Assembly (NCBI RefSeq): GCF_009193355.1
Contig: NZ_WBVT01000012.1
Location: 1 to 64,000 of the forward strand
Reading direction: 5' to 3'
DNA length: 64,000 nt
From: Bifidobacterium leontopitheci
Lineage (GTDB): Bacteria > Actinomycetota > Actinomycetes > Actinomycetales > Bifidobacteriaceae
Every line of letters starts with the position of its first letter. Position 1 is the stretch's first letter. The notes beneath the pieces were generated by a model. It searched no databases. It saw only the letters and a program-made list of their open reading frames with translations, and had not been told where the DNA came from. Of the stretch, positions 40,309 through 49,214 are shown one piece after another. A program made the translations under genes and the position numbers.

Positions 40309-40932
40309 TCACGCGTCCAGCCAGGCGAGCGCCTGACGCACGATGCGGCCGTGTCCGTTCGTCATCTGCCCGACGAACGTGTCCATCACCTCGCTGCCGG
40401 GCGCGACCCATTCCACGTCGAGCGTCTCGTCCTGCGGCTTGCAGTCACCGGCGATCGGCACCACGTAGCACAGTGCGATGGCATGCTGGCGCGGGTCGTA
40501 GTATTCGCTCAGCCCCGGCGTGGGGAAGAACTCGGCGACGGTGAACGGCTGGAGGTTCTGCGGCAGCATCGGCAGGGCGATGTCGCCGAGGTCCTTGGCG
40601 ATGTTGCGGGCGATGGCTTCGCGGATCGTCTCATGGAACAGCACGCGGCCGGTGATGAGCGTGCGTTCGATCGAACCGTCGTCGGAGACGCGCAGCAGCG
40701 AGCCGATCTGGGAGACGCGGCCAAGGTCGTCGGTGCGCACCGGCACAATCTCCACGTAGGCGATGGGCAGCTGGCGGCGGGCGCGGCTGATGTCCGCCGA
40801 GCCGAGCCATCCGGGCGGGTTGCCGTGCGATCCTCGGATGAAGTCCTCGGGTGTGATGTCGTCGAATTCCCCGCGCCGACGGCCGGCGTCGAAATCGCCC
40901 TCGTCGGGCACTTCGTCATTCAGTACTGGCAT
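40309..40932 (-). CDS. Nudix-like protein with a degenerate Nudix box (DUF4916-type)
   Basis: 207 residues. GRVLFHETIREAIARNIAKD aligns with the Nudix pattern G-x5-E-x7-REuxEExG: the first Gly and Glu and the Arg are present, but the catalytic REuxEE core reads RNIAKD, so the metal-binding glutamates are lost. The C-terminus EWVAPGSEVMDTFVGQMTNG and the upstream LPIAYVEIVPVRTDDLGRVSQIGSLLRV are typical of an actinobacterial family annotated as Nudix-family or DUF4916. It is probably a non-hydrolytic binding protein, or a hydrolase with a changed site. Start at 40932; the ribosome site is weak. Confidence 0.8.
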   Translation of the reverse strand: MPVLNDEVPDEGDFDAGRRRGEFDDITPEDFIRGSHGNPPGWLGSADISRARRQLPIAYVEIVPVRTDDLGRVSQIGSLLRVSDDGSIERTLITGRVLFHETIREAIARNIAKDLGDIALPMLPQNLQPFTVAEFFPTPGLSEYYDPRQHAIALCYVVPIAGDCKPQDETLDVEWVAPGSEVMDTFVGQMTNGHGRIVRQALAWLDA

Positions 40933-41219
40933 GGTTTCATTATCACCCCGTTTTCGTGACCGGGATGTGTCGAGACCGGGAAATGTCCGGGAACATGCGT
41001 GGAGTATCCGCGATGCGGACGTGCGTGGGCGGTCTGCCGGGTGCGGCGACATGCGTTCGGCGGCGACGCGACACACGGCGTTCGTCTGACGGCGAAGTTT
41101 GTTGAGTGGTGCTGGAATGCTGGATGGTTAACAACCAAGGGGAATCGTCCATGGGTGGGCCGGCCGCCGCGCGTGCGCGGGGTGGGCGCGTCGCCGTGGG
41201 CGGGGAAAGGAACGATCCG
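40933..41219. other. Divergent intergenic region upstream of trxA
   Basis: It contains the 5' ends of the Nudix-like gene and trxA. No gene is seen. GCGTGGAGTATCCGC and TGCGGACGTGCG words are present but form no clear structure. The trxA ribosome site GGGGAAAGGAACGATCCG is at the right end. Confidence 0.35.
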
Positions 41220-41572
41220 ATGGCAACCGTTACGTTGAACGCACAGGATTTCGAGAAGACCATCACCGACAACGAACTGGTGTTCGTTGACTTCTGGGCG
41301 ACGTGGTGCGGCCCGTGCCGCGCGTTCGGCCCGACGTTCGAGGCCGCCAGCGAGGCGAACCCGGACATCGTCTTCGGCAAGGTCGACATCGACGCGAACC
41401 AGGAGCTCGCCTCCGCCGCCGGCATCCAGGCGGTGCCGACGCTGATGATCGCCAAGAAGGGCCAGATCATCTTCAAGCAGGCGGGCGCGCTGCGCGCCGA
41501 GGACCTCGACGACCTGATCGATCAGGCGAAGAAGCTGGACGTGGACGCGGCCGAGGGCGCGCAGAAGGCCTG
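41220..41572 (+). CDS. trxA: Thioredoxin
   Basis: 117 residues with a single thioredoxin fold. The redox-active motif is FWATWCGPCRAFGP (about residues 27-40), the cis-Pro loop is GIQAVPTLMI, and the helix LDDLIDQAKKLDVDA closes the domain. It reduces disulfides in cytoplasmic proteins, using a reductase not in this window. The ATG at 41220 has AAAGGA upstream. The frame is open further 5' without family homology. The sequence after its stop (41573-41575) is followed by family C repeats. Confidence 0.96.
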
Positions 41573-41597
41573 AGCCGACAGTCCGTAGGCTTTGGCG

Positions 41598-41797
41598 GGT
41601 GACCACCCTCAGTCTCGCTTCGCTCGACAGCTCCCGCCAGCGGGAGCGAACAAGAGAAACACTTCCGTTGACTGGAGCTGTCAGCGAAGCCGGCTGACGG
41701 TGGTCACCCGCACACTCGCCCACAGGCAAAGCGGAACAAGAACAACGCTCCCGCTGGCGGGAGCTGTCAGCGTAGCTGACTGAGGGTGGTCACCCGC
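41598..41797. repeat. Three family C repeats (GGTGACCACCCTCAG type)
   Basis: Copies at about 41598-41645, 41665-41710 (inverted and diverged) and 41746-41797 (inverted). They have CTCCCGCCAGCGGGAG hairpins and end in GGTGGTCACCCGC. The group fills the gap after trxA. Confidence 0.8.
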
Positions 41798-41996
41798 ATA
41801 TTCACCTGCAGACAGGGCGGAATCGGTCCTCCATATGCTTGGATTTCCCTTCCGTCAGGCCCTGAGCTAGACTGTATTGCAGTGTGTGCCTTCCAGTGCG
41901 ACGCCGGCGGCGTCGGCACACCGCGGCAGAGGCGTTCATGCGCGTGCATCCGCAGCCGCCACAGCACTGAGTTCTGTACGTCTATCAAGGAGCATA

Positions 41997-42992
41997 ATGG
42001 CCAGTCATCGCAAAGCACATGCACCCACGCTGCTGTCGCTGAGCAAGCGGCAGTGGATTCGCATCGTGGCGGTCATGGCGGCGATCATCCTGATTGCCAC
42101 GGCGGGCATCGCGTCCCGCAACTTCTACGTGGGCAACGGCCGCACCTCCAAAGTGGCGGAATCCTCGACATCCGGCCTGTCCGACACCACGGTCTCTCGT
42201 GGCACCACCCGTTCCGACCTGCGCGGCGCGAACGGCGACACCAGCTATGTGACGGTCAAGATCAACGGCAAGTCGCGCGTCGTGCTCGGCACCAAGTTCA
42301 CCACGGTCAAGTCCGTGCTCGACGCCGGCAACATCACGCTCGAGCCGGAGGACTCCGTCTCCCCCGCGCTGACCGCCAAGGTCGACGAGTCCACCGTCAT
42401 CACCATCTCCCGCGCGGACACTAAGACCGAGATCTCCGATACGCCGATCGCCTTCTCCGTTGTCAAGAAGGAGACCACCGACCTGCCGCAGGGCGAGGAG
42501 AAGGTGCAGACCGAAGGCCAGAACGGCGTCATGGAGACGACCAGCCTCGTCACCCGTTCCGGCAGCAAGGTCGTCTCGTCCAACGTGTTCACCTCGTACG
42601 TGAAGAAGCAGCCGGTCGATAAGGTCATCCTCGTCGGCACCGGCTCCGCCGCCGAAGCCGCGGCGAACACGCTCGGCGACACCGTTCCCGCCGGCGAGAA
42701 GCAGCAGTGGGCCCACGACTGGCTGATCCAGAACGGCTACACGGAGGCCGACTTCACCGCCGCCAACTACATCATCAACCACGAGTCCGGCTGGCAGACC
42801 AACGCCACCAACCCGACGTCCGGCGCGTATGGCCTGCCGCAGGCGTACCCGGGCAACAAGATGGCGTCCGCGGGCGCCGATTGGCGGACCAACTACCAGA
42901 CGCAGTTCAAGTGGTTCGTGAACTACTGCAACCAGCGGTACGGCTCCATCACCGCCGCCTACGCCTACTGGGTGGCTAACAGCAACTACTGA
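41997..42992 (+). CDS. Rpf-like secreted cell-wall protein (DUF348, G5, lysozyme-like domain)
   Basis: 331 residues. The N-terminal membrane or signal helix is at about residues 19-40 (WIRIVAVMAAIILIATAG). A DUF348-type ubiquitin-like domain follows (YVTVKINGKSRVVLGTKFTT...), then a G5 domain (EKVQTEGQNGVMETTSLVTR). The C-terminal ~90 residues are a transglycosylase-like fold: AANYIINHESGWQTNATNPT with catalytic Glu, GAYGLPQAYPG and ITAAYAYW. Mycobacterial and other relatives are resuscitation-promoting factors and Sps-type muralytic enzymes. AAGGAG lies 5-10 nt before ATG, and a terminator follows at 43012. Confidence 0.9.
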   Translation: MASHRKAHAPTLLSLSKRQWIRIVAVMAAIILIATAGIASRNFYVGNGRTSKVAESSTSGLSDTTVSRGTTRSDLRGANGDTSYVTVKINGKSRVVLGTKFTTVKSVLDAGNITLEPEDSVSPALTAKVDESTVITISRADTKTEISDTPIAFSVVKKETTDLPQGEEKVQTEGQNGVMETTSLVTRSGSKVVSSNVFTSYVKKQPVDKVILVGTGSAAEAAANTLGDTVPAGEKQQWAHDWLIQNGYTEADFTAANYIINHESGWQTNATNPTSGAYGLPQAYPGNKMASAGADWRTNYQTQFKWFVNYCNQRYGSITAAYAYWVANSNY

Positions 42993-43011
42993 TCTGACTG
43001 TTCGCAGTTAC

Positions 43012-43054
43012 AGGCGGTGTGCATCTCGCAACGGGATGCACACCGCCTTTTCGT
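43012..43054 (+). terminator. Terminator after the Rpf-like gene
   Basis: AGGCGGTGTGCATC and GATGCACACCGCCT form a perfect 14 bp stem with a 9 nt loop, followed by TTTTCGTTAT. Confidence 0.93.
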
Positions 43055-43086
43055 TATCTCGGACCGCTGCCGTGTCTCCAGCCGCT

Positions 43087-43513
43087 ACGCGTACGTTCCG
43101 TTTTCTGTTCTCGACCGACCGTACCCGTAGGGTCCATTCGGGTACGGTCCGTCGTGATTTTCCTAACCGACCGTACCCGTAGGTCAGTTCCGAGTACGTT
43201 CCGTCATATTTCCCCGACGAAGCGTACTCGAAGCGACGTTCAGAGTACGTTCTGTTTTCTTTTCCTAACGGACCGTACCCGTAGGGTCCGCACGAGTACG
43301 GTCCGTTATTAATTCCTGACGGAACGTACTCTAATCACGTCTACGAGTACGGTCCGTTGATCTTTGTTGAACGGAACGTACTCGTAGAGTCGGTTCCGAG
43401 TACGTTCCGTCATGTTTTCCCAACGAAGCGTACTCGAAGCGGTCGTTAGAGTACGTTCCGTCGAGAAAAGAAAACGGAACGTACCCATAGAAACGATTAG
43501 AGTACGGTCGGTT
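43087..43513. repeat. Family A hairpin array, eight and a half units
   Basis: A right half-unit is followed by eight palindromes at about 50-52 bp spacing with CGTACCCG/CGAGTACG arms, variable 9-10 nt loops and A/T-rich spacers (TGATTTTCC, TATTTCCC, AGAAAAGAAA). It lies between the convergent Rpf-like gene and the 43614-45086 gene. Confidence 0.92.
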
Positions 43514-43519
43514 TACAAC

Positions 43520-43559
43520 GACGGCGGCCGCGCTCTGGTTGGGGAGCGCGGCCGCCGTC
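43520..43559 (-). terminator. Strong hairpin after the 43614-45086 gene
   Basis: GACGGCGGCCGCGCT and AGCGCGGCCGCCGTC are exact 15 bp arms around a 10 nt loop. On the minus strand it is followed by GTTGTAAA, 55 bp after the stop. Confidence 0.75.
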
Positions 43560-43613
43560 ACACGAGATGGTCGACGCAGGCCGACGGTTACGGTTACGTC
43601 AATGCCGGTTACG

Positions 43614-45086
43614 TCACTGGGGGCGGGTCGGCTGTGTCGTGTTGCCGCCGCCGTTGCCGACCTGCGAACCGGTGCCGTCACCGTTCGAGGCACCGGTTCC
43701 GGTTCCGGTACCCGTGCCATCGCCGGTACCCGTGCCGTCACCGTTCGAGGTTCCGTCACCAGTGCCGGTCCCGGTCCCCGTGCCGTCGCCGGTCCCCGTG
43801 CCGTTGTTCTGGTTCTGCTGCTGTTGCTGCTGATAGTAGTAGTACTGCCGCTGCTGCTCCTCGTACGCGCTCATTGACGCGTTCACCGCTTCGCTGGCCG
43901 TCTGCAGGTCGGTGATGGCGGTCTGCATGGACGCCAAGTCCGGCGTATCCTCCTGCCAGTACTTGCTCGCGTTGTCGATCGCGACCTGCAGCTTGGCGCG
44001 GGTCGACTCGTCGAGCACTGCGCCGGCGCTGGAATCGTACAGCTTCTGCGCGTCGCTGATGGCGGTCTGCAGCTGCTGCTTGACGGAATCCGTCTTCGCC
44101 TTCGCACTGTCGGTGACGGCCTTCGTCGCGGACGTGACTGACGTGGCGGCGTCGGTCAGGGAAGACGTCAGTTTGGTGTTGGTCTTGGCGTTGGTCTCGA
44201 GTGCGGCGACGCCGAGCGACGCATCGCAGGAGGCCGGGCTCTTGAGCGCCTCGGCCTTGGTCACGGCGCTGTTGAGCGTATCAAGCACGCCGGCGTCCGC
44301 AACCTGGTCACTGCCGGTCTGCTGGGCGGTCTTCGCATCGGACAGCGCCTTCTGCAGCTTGCTGGACGCGCTGTTCGCCTTGTTCGCCGCCTGCTCGCAC
44401 ACGCTGACCGCCTGCGCGGTCTGCTGCTGGCTCTGCTGGTGACGCCACCACAGCACGCCGCCGGCGATCGCCACGGCGGCCACGACGACCACGACGCCGC
44501 CGATGATGAGCGGACGCTTGCCGTGCGGCCCGCCCTTCTTGCCCTTGCCGGACGCCGCGGCGTCCGCTGGCTGTGCGTCCGACTGCGGCCGGGCGGCGTC
44601 ATGCGGTGGCAGCGGCACGGTTTCGCCGGCCGCGTTGAGGCTGACCGGCTGGGGCGACGGAATCGGCTCGACGATTGGCTGGAGCACCATCGTCACGTCG
44701 TTGTTGCCCTTCGGCTGGTTGGCCGCCGTCGCCTCGACCGTGCGGGCGTCGCGTTCGGCCTTCGCCTTCTCCTCTTCGGCGGTCGGATCGGCAACGTCCT
44801 CGAGTCCGAGCGGATCGGCCGCGGTCGTGTGCGCCGGACGGCTGGTTTCAAGCGAATCGGACGAGCCTTTGAGGCTGAACACCGGCACATCATCGCTGGA
44901 ATGGTCGGAGCCGCCGCTCAGCGAAGGGAACGTCAGGTCGGGGATGTCCCATGCGGGTCCGCCCAGATAATCCTGGCTCGCCCCGCCGGTCTGGCCGCCT
45001 GACTCGCCCTCGGTCTGGGAACCGGATCGGTCGGCGCCGTTCACGGCGTGGGTGCCGCCGGTGATCCAATCATCATGTTCGCTCAT
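43614..45086 (-). CDS. Membrane-anchored Ala/Gln-rich protein with GTGDG repeats
   Basis: 490 residues. The cytoplasmic N-terminus (1-189) is disordered and acidic. One membrane helix lies at about 190-213 ([20 protein letters not shown]). The extracellular part is Ala/Ser/Lys-rich and helical, likely coiled coil ([40 protein letters not shown]). Then come a Tyr/Gln run ([17 protein letters not shown]) and a tandem Gly-Thr-Asp repeat ([15 protein letters not shown]). No catalytic motif is seen. Its function is unknown; it may be a surface adhesion or envelope-organising protein. The ATG at 45086 is favoured over 45089 and 45104 by AGGGG at suitable distance. Confidence 0.75.
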   Translation of the reverse strand: MSEHDDWITGGTHAVNGADRSGSQTEGESGGQTGGASQDYLGGPAWDIPDLTFPSLSGGSDHSSDDVPVFSLKGSSDSLETSRPAHTTAADPLGLEDVADPTAEEEKAKAERDARTVEATAANQPKGNNDVTMVLQPIVEPIPSPQPVSLNAAGETVPLPPHDAARPQSDAQPADAAASGKGKKGGPHGKRPLIIGGVVVVVAAVAIAGGVLWWRHQQSQQQTAQAVSVCEQAANKANSASSKLQKALSDAKTAQQTGSDQVADAGVLDTLNSAVTKAEALKSPASCDASLGVAALETNAKTNTKLTSSLTDAATSVTSATKAVTDSAKAKTDSVKQQLQTAISDAQKLYDSSAGAVLDESTRAKLQVAIDNASKYWQEDTPDLASMQTAITDLQTASEAVNASMSAYEEQQRQYYYYQQQQQQNQNNGTGTGDGTGTGTGTGDGTSNGDGTGTGDGTGTGTGTGASNGDGTGSQVGNGGGNTTQPTRPQ

Positions 45087-45537
45087 CATCCGCCCCTGCT
45101 TCATCAACAATCGTGGTTTCCGTCCGCTGCGGCGACAGCGGTCACTGAACATACTCTATTATGGACGGTTCCCCGCCATATTCAACAACGGACCGTCCTG
45201 CGGGAAGTGCACGTCCGCGCGCAACGTTATGCCGAAGCGTACGCAACATGAATTCCCGGTGACGTTTCGGCCTACGGACCGGCTCCGACCGCGCGGAAAA
45301 CGACTGCAATGTGTCGCCATTGTTACCGCTTCGCCAAGGATTGCGGGGATGCGGCCGGCGGACCGACGGCGACGGTCAGGCCAACTACGGCCTGACGATA
45401 CGCCGGCGAACATCGCCGAATCCGTCGGAACCGTTGCAACGCAACGGATTCGTCGTGTTCACGTTCACAACGTCCGGCCGCCGGCAACGTACTTTCCGCC
45501 GGAACCGTCACCATTGTTCATAAAGCCGTCTCATCCC
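45087..45537. other. Intergenic region without gene
   Basis: About 450 bp of divergent intergenic DNA upstream of the 45654 gene. It contains frames that stay open by composition only. I see no repeats, tRNA or riboswitch-like structure. Confidence 0.35.
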
Positions 45538-45565
45538 TTGGAAAAGTCACCTCGAGGTGTATAGT
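45538..45565 (+). promoter_or_regulatory. Promoter of the 45654 surface-protein gene
   Basis: TTGGAA (45538-45543), 16 bp spacer with the palindrome CACCTCGAGGTG, TATAGT (45560-45565). It gives a leader of about 80 nt. The palindrome in the spacer could be an operator. Confidence 0.65.
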
Positions 45566-45653
45566 GAGCAGTTGTAACGGGAAGGAACACCTACCCTATT
45601 CCAGAATGACTTCGGGTTGATTTTCAGTTGACTCATCCGAGTTTGGAGGAAAG

Positions 45654-46292
45654 ATGAAAGAGCTGGAGAAGAAAGTAGTCGCGCTGTTCGCCGCGCTCAC
45701 TGCCCTTGTCGCGTTCGTCGGTTTCGGTACGGCCAATGCCATGGCCGATGATTCGTACGGTGCCAAGGTCACTGTGAGCGGCACCACCGCCACCGGTACC
45801 ATCACGTTTGATCCGCAGGATATTGAGAAGTACGGCGAGTACGTCTACATCGAGGCGGACTCCGAGCTGGTCGCGCAGGTCGTGCCGGCCGCGTCCATCG
45901 AGAACGCCGAGTACTACTACGCCGGTCACGTCACCAAGGAAGCCCCGGTCGTGAACTTCACGATCAAGCTGAAGCAGGACGCGACCTGCAAGGCCACCGT
46001 GCTGAACTACAACGTGCACCTCGGCAAGAACCAGGTCAGCGGCGCCAACAACGGCGAGCTGACCGACGCGCAGGTCGCTTCCGCCGACCTGTCCCCGGTG
46101 TTGCCGCAGTACAGCGGCTCCGTGAACGTCCCGGCCACTGGCTCCTGCCAGACCGCCGGCACCACCACGGGCGCCAAGACCGAAGGCACCGCCAAGACCG
46201 GTGCTTCCGTGTTCGCGTACGGCATCGCCGCGGTGCTGCTGGCCTTCGCCGCAGTCGCCATGCTGGTGGTCCGCAAGCAGCAGCGTCACTGA
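45654..46292 (+). CDS. Secreted, C-terminally anchored surface protein
   Basis: 212 residues. Signal peptide at about 1-31 (KKVVALFAALTALVAFVGFG, cleavage near ANAMA-DD). The mature part is beta-rich, with VKVTVSGTTATGTITFDP-like segments, and has two Cys (DATCKATV and TGSCQTAG). The C-terminal sorting-like end has GTAKTGASV, a hydrophobic stretch AYGIAAVLLAFAAVAMLVV and a positive tail RKQQRH. It lacks LPxTG; KTG might be a variant sortase motif or the protein may stay membrane-bound. Strong ribosome site (GGAGGAAAG) and promoter suggest good expression. Confidence 0.85.
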   Translation: MKELEKKVVALFAALTALVAFVGFGTANAMADDSYGAKVTVSGTTATGTITFDPQDIEKYGEYVYIEADSELVAQVVPAASIENAEYYYAGHVTKEAPVVNFTIKLKQDATCKATVLNYNVHLGKNQVSGANNGELTDAQVASADLSPVLPQYSGSVNVPATGSCQTAGTTTGAKTEGTAKTGASVFAYGIAAVLLAFAAVAMLVVRKQQRH

Positions 46293-46327
46293 GCTGAGCT
46301 GATTGTCGGCTTCGGCCGATAATGAAG

Positions 46328-46355
46328 AGGCAGGGTTTCGGCCCTGCCTTTTTTA
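46328..46355 (+). terminator. Terminator of the 45654 surface-protein gene
   Basis: AGGCAGGG, loop TTTCGG, CCCTGCCT and then TTTTTTATG: a perfect 8 bp stem, 36 bp past the stop. Confidence 0.93.
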
Positions 46356-46433
46356 TGCCCTGCGTCACCGCGCCCGCCCACACGCTCGCACGGTGGCGCG
46401 TCACCATGTGGGATATCCACTGTGACTCTGCTC

Positions 46434-46520
46434 GCCCTTGCACAGTGACGCAGCATCACAACCCCAGTGTTTCCAAGGGATGCGAGGCGCGCGTCACTGT
46501 GCAAGGGCAAGCAGCGTGAC
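46434..46520. repeat. Family D element (18 bp inverted repeat)
   Basis: GCCCTTGCACAGTGACGC (46434-46451) and GCGTCACTGTGCAAGGGC (46491-46508) are exact 18 bp arms. The interior contains AACCCCAGTGTTTCCAAGGG, which occurs as its reverse complement in the element at 50790-50890. GCAAGCAGCGTGAC follows outside the right arm. Confidence 0.8.
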
Positions 46521-46573
46521 ACATTGTGCAGGAACGTTGCCCATCCTTCCCCTCCCACGCACGGTGACGCGGC

Positions 46574-46601
46574 GTCACAACCCGGCAAATACCGGTATTA
46601 T
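46574..46601 (+). promoter_or_regulatory. Possible promoter of the tyrosine phosphatase gene
   Basis: GTCACA (46574-46579), 16 bp, TATTAT (46596-46601). It lies 46 bp before the ATG at 46648, whose ribosome site is GAAAGGAC. Confidence 0.5.
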
Positions 46602-46647
46602 GATGGGCGAAGCGGTTGGGACCTCTTGATGGAAAGGACTTGATGCC

Positions 46648-47727
46648 ATGCATATCGTCACTGTCTGCGCCGGCAATATCTGTCGTTCGCCGATGGCGGA
46701 ATACCTGATCCGTCATGAGGCCGGCCAACGGCATCTGACCGACATCACCGTTTCCAGCGCCGGCACGCTGCGCCTCCCCGAACGCACCATCGACCAGACG
46801 TGTAACGGCCTGCTCGAACGGCATGGCATCGACGCCTCGGGATTCCACTCCACCATATGTTCGCGCGACATCATCGGCAACGCCGACCTGGTGCTGTGCT
46901 TCACCCATGGGCTGATGGCGGACATCCTTCAGGACAATCCGACCGCCATCCAGCGCACGTTCCTGATCACCGATTTCGCGAACATGTGCGACGCCGATGT
47001 CGCGCAGGGCGGCCCGGAAGGACGCACCGCATCCGAACGCCTCGCCTCGGTCATCGCCGATGCACCCCTGCTGAGGCCGACGCTGCCGGAAGCCGACGAA
47101 ATCGCAGACCCATACCATCAGGAGCAGTCGGCGTACGTCGACGCCTACCTGGCCATCGCGCAGGCGGTCGAACGCATCATGGCCGCCGCCAACCCAGCCA
47201 GCAACGCCGCCGAACCGGCCGCGGACGCCACGCACGCGTTCGCCGGTTCCGTCACGTTCGTCGACATCCCCTCCCTGCCGGACATCGGCGATGATGGTAC
47301 TGCCGCTGCTGACGCTGACGGCTCCCCGCATGGCCGGCTAATCCCCGACATCTCGCTTGGTCCAGATGCGGACGCCCAGCCTACGGCAGCCACCCAGTCG
47401 GCACCGGCACAATTCATGACGACTTCGCACCAGCCGTGGCCGACGATTCCGACGCCACCCCAGCCGCCGCACGGCCGTCACCGTCATACCGACCAAGACC
47501 CGGCACCGACCGGATTGACGCCAGCAGACTCAGCATTCCCACCGAACCCGAGCGAACCGCAAGTCCCTGTGATCCCAGACCTGCCGCCGCTGGCCATCCC
47601 GACAATCACGCTCACCCCGCAGGCCGACGACTCCGCGGACAGCCAGTCCGCCGCCAACGTACGCGGCACCGCCAAGCATGCGAACGATACCGGAACCGTC
47701 AAAAAGAAAAGGACGCTGTTTTGGTGA
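46648..47727 (+). CDS. Low-molecular-weight protein-tyrosine phosphatase with long disordered tail
   Basis: 359 residues. The first ~150 are the enzyme: P-loop VCAGNICRSPMAEYLIR (nucleophile Cys8) and general acid in EADEIADPYHQEQ. Such phosphatases usually dephosphorylate tyrosine kinases that control exopolysaccharide chain length. The remaining ~190 residues are Pro/Thr/Ala/Asp-rich and disordered, which is unusual since the family is normally about 150-180 residues. The stop overlaps the start of the next gene by one base (TGATG), so the two are translationally coupled. GAAAGGACTT precedes ATG. Confidence 0.9.
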   Translation: MHIVTVCAGNICRSPMAEYLIRHEAGQRHLTDITVSSAGTLRLPERTIDQTCNGLLERHGIDASGFHSTICSRDIIGNADLVLCFTHGLMADILQDNPTAIQRTFLITDFANMCDADVAQGGPEGRTASERLASVIADAPLLRPTLPEADEIADPYHQEQSAYVDAYLAIAQAVERIMAAANPASNAAEPAADATHAFAGSVTFVDIPSLPDIGDDGTAAADADGSPHGRLIPDISLGPDADAQPTAATQSAPAQFMTTSHQPWPTIPTPPQPPHGRHRHTDQDPAPTGLTPADSAFPPNPSEPQVPVIPDLPPLAIPTITLTPQADDSADSQSAANVRGTAKHANDTGTVKKKRTLFW

Positions 47728-49214
47728 TGCACGCCGCTCACAGCCTTACCAGCCGAAACCTGAACCGTCGTATCCGTCACAAGCGCAACGATAGTGACCC
47801 CAGTCGAGACGGCCGTCACGATGGCCGTCTCACCGCACGACCGGCAGCCGGTGCGCCGCTTCTCGCAACATCCACCCCGCACGCCCCGACCATGCGCGAC
47901 CTCACGGACGTGCTCTGGTACGCGGCGCTCGCCCTCATGCCGGTCGACGGCACGGTATTCGGCGTGCAGATGCCGTACTGGTCGCCGATCGCGCCGGTTT
48001 TGTTCCTGCTGTACGCGGTGTGCAACGCGCGGCGGCTCCCGCTCATGTTCCAGCGGCATCCGGCGGTGCTGCCGCTGGTCGGCGCGATGCTGCTGGTCAG
48101 CGTGTTCGGCTGGCTGACCATCGGTGTCAACGGCGTGTACCTGACGCGCACGGTGCTCGCGCTGCTGTTCGCGGTGGCGACGCTCGCCTCGCTGGGCATC
48201 GCGCTGGATGCAAAACGGCTGAGTCCGCGCGCGATGGTGACTGCCCTGGCCGCCGCCTATGGAGTGGCGTTCCTGTTCGGCGTGTTCACGTGGGTCTGCC
48301 AGCCTGGGCACCTGAACATCTCGCGGTGGCGCGATCCGCTCATGCAGCTGTATCTGCGGCAGTATTTCGTGTCGCGGCCGCAGTTCCTGTTCGCCGAGCC
48401 GAGCTACATCGGCATGCACCTGTACGGCGTGCTGCTGCCTGTGTACTGGCTGACGCGCGACCGTCGGCTGCCGGTGCTGATCGGCGTGTTCGCGGCCGGT
48501 TCGCTGGTGATGGGGGCGGGCGTGCGCATCGTGATCGACACGGCGGCGGCCGCGGTGCTGTGGTTCGTCGCCGCGTTCCCGTGGGGGCGGCTGCTGCATG
48601 ACCGGCGGCTGATGGCCGTCACGGCCGGGTTTGCGTGCGTGGGCGTGGGCGGCGGCGTGGCGGCGTTCGTGACGCAGCCGCGGTTGCAGTCGCTGCTGTC
48701 GTCTGGACTGTTTGCCGGGGATGCGTCGATGTCGGCGCGCATGTTCCGTTCGCTCGCGCCGCTGGAGGCGGGAGCGAACGACGTGTGGCATCTGCTGTTC
48801 GGCTTCGGTGCCGGCAACTTGGGCGAGGCGATGCGGCGCGGCTATGCGGGCACGCTGGCTTGGTACCAGGGGCATGGCGGCACGATGACCGACGAGCTGC
48901 GCGAGCTGGCCGATCCGCTCGGGCCGACCACGAACCGTGCGGGCAACGCGTTCACGATGAACGCCTACAGCTCGTTCGTCACCGAGTTCGGATTGGTGCT
49001 GTTTGTGGCGGCCGTGGCGCTGCTGGTCTGGCATGTGACGCGGCATCATGCGTGGAGCTGGTTGACGGTGTGCTGGCTGCTGTTGCTGGTGTATCTGTAC
49101 GCGCAGTTCGAAGCGTACGCGTTCCTTGCGCTGCCGCTGTTCGTATGGGCGACGGCCGATGATGGGGTGGCGGCCGGCGAGAGTGACCGCGGCGATACGG
49201 CCGCTACTCCTTGA
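47727..49214 (+). CDS. O-antigen ligase/polymerase-like membrane protein
   Basis: 495 residues with about 10 hydrophobic segments and a basic N-terminal ~60 residues. Short first helices (VLWYAALALMPVDG) and the large central loop before MFRSLAPLEAGANDVWHLLFGFGAG are like Wzy/WaaL-type proteins. The family joins repeat units into exopolysaccharide. I infer this from architecture, since no residue motif is diagnostic. It is coupled to a tyrosine phosphatase, which fits an exopolysaccharide role. The ATG at 47727 overlaps that gene's stop. An alternative ATG at 47892 lies nearer the first helix. Confidence 0.72.
   Translation: MHAAHSLTSRNLNRRIRHKRNDSDPSRDGRHDGRLTARPAAGAPLLATSTPHAPTMRDLTDVLWYAALALMPVDGTVFGVQMPYWSPIAPVLFLLYAVCNARRLPLMFQRHPAVLPLVGAMLLVSVFGWLTIGVNGVYLTRTVLALLFAVATLASLGIALDAKRLSPRAMVTALAAAYGVAFLFGVFTWVCQPGHLNISRWRDPLMQLYLRQYFVSRPQFLFAEPSYIGMHLYGVLLPVYWLTRDRRLPVLIGVFAAGSLVMGAGVRIVIDTAAAAVLWFVAAFPWGRLLHDRRLMAVTAGFACVGVGGGVAAFVTQPRLQSLLSSGLFAGDASMSARMFRSLAPLEAGANDVWHLLFGFGAGNLGEAMRRGYAGTLAWYQGHGGTMTDELRELADPLGPTTNRAGNAFTMNAYSSFVTEFGLVLFVAAVALLVWHVTRHHAWSWLTVCWLLLLVYLYAQFEAYAFLALPLFVWATADDGVAAGESDRGDTAATP

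Noticed and set aside
45052-45564. A 170-codon plus frame upstream of the surface protein gene
   Set aside because: Overlaps the 5' end of the 43614-45086 gene and the promoter at 45538; no homology that I recognise.
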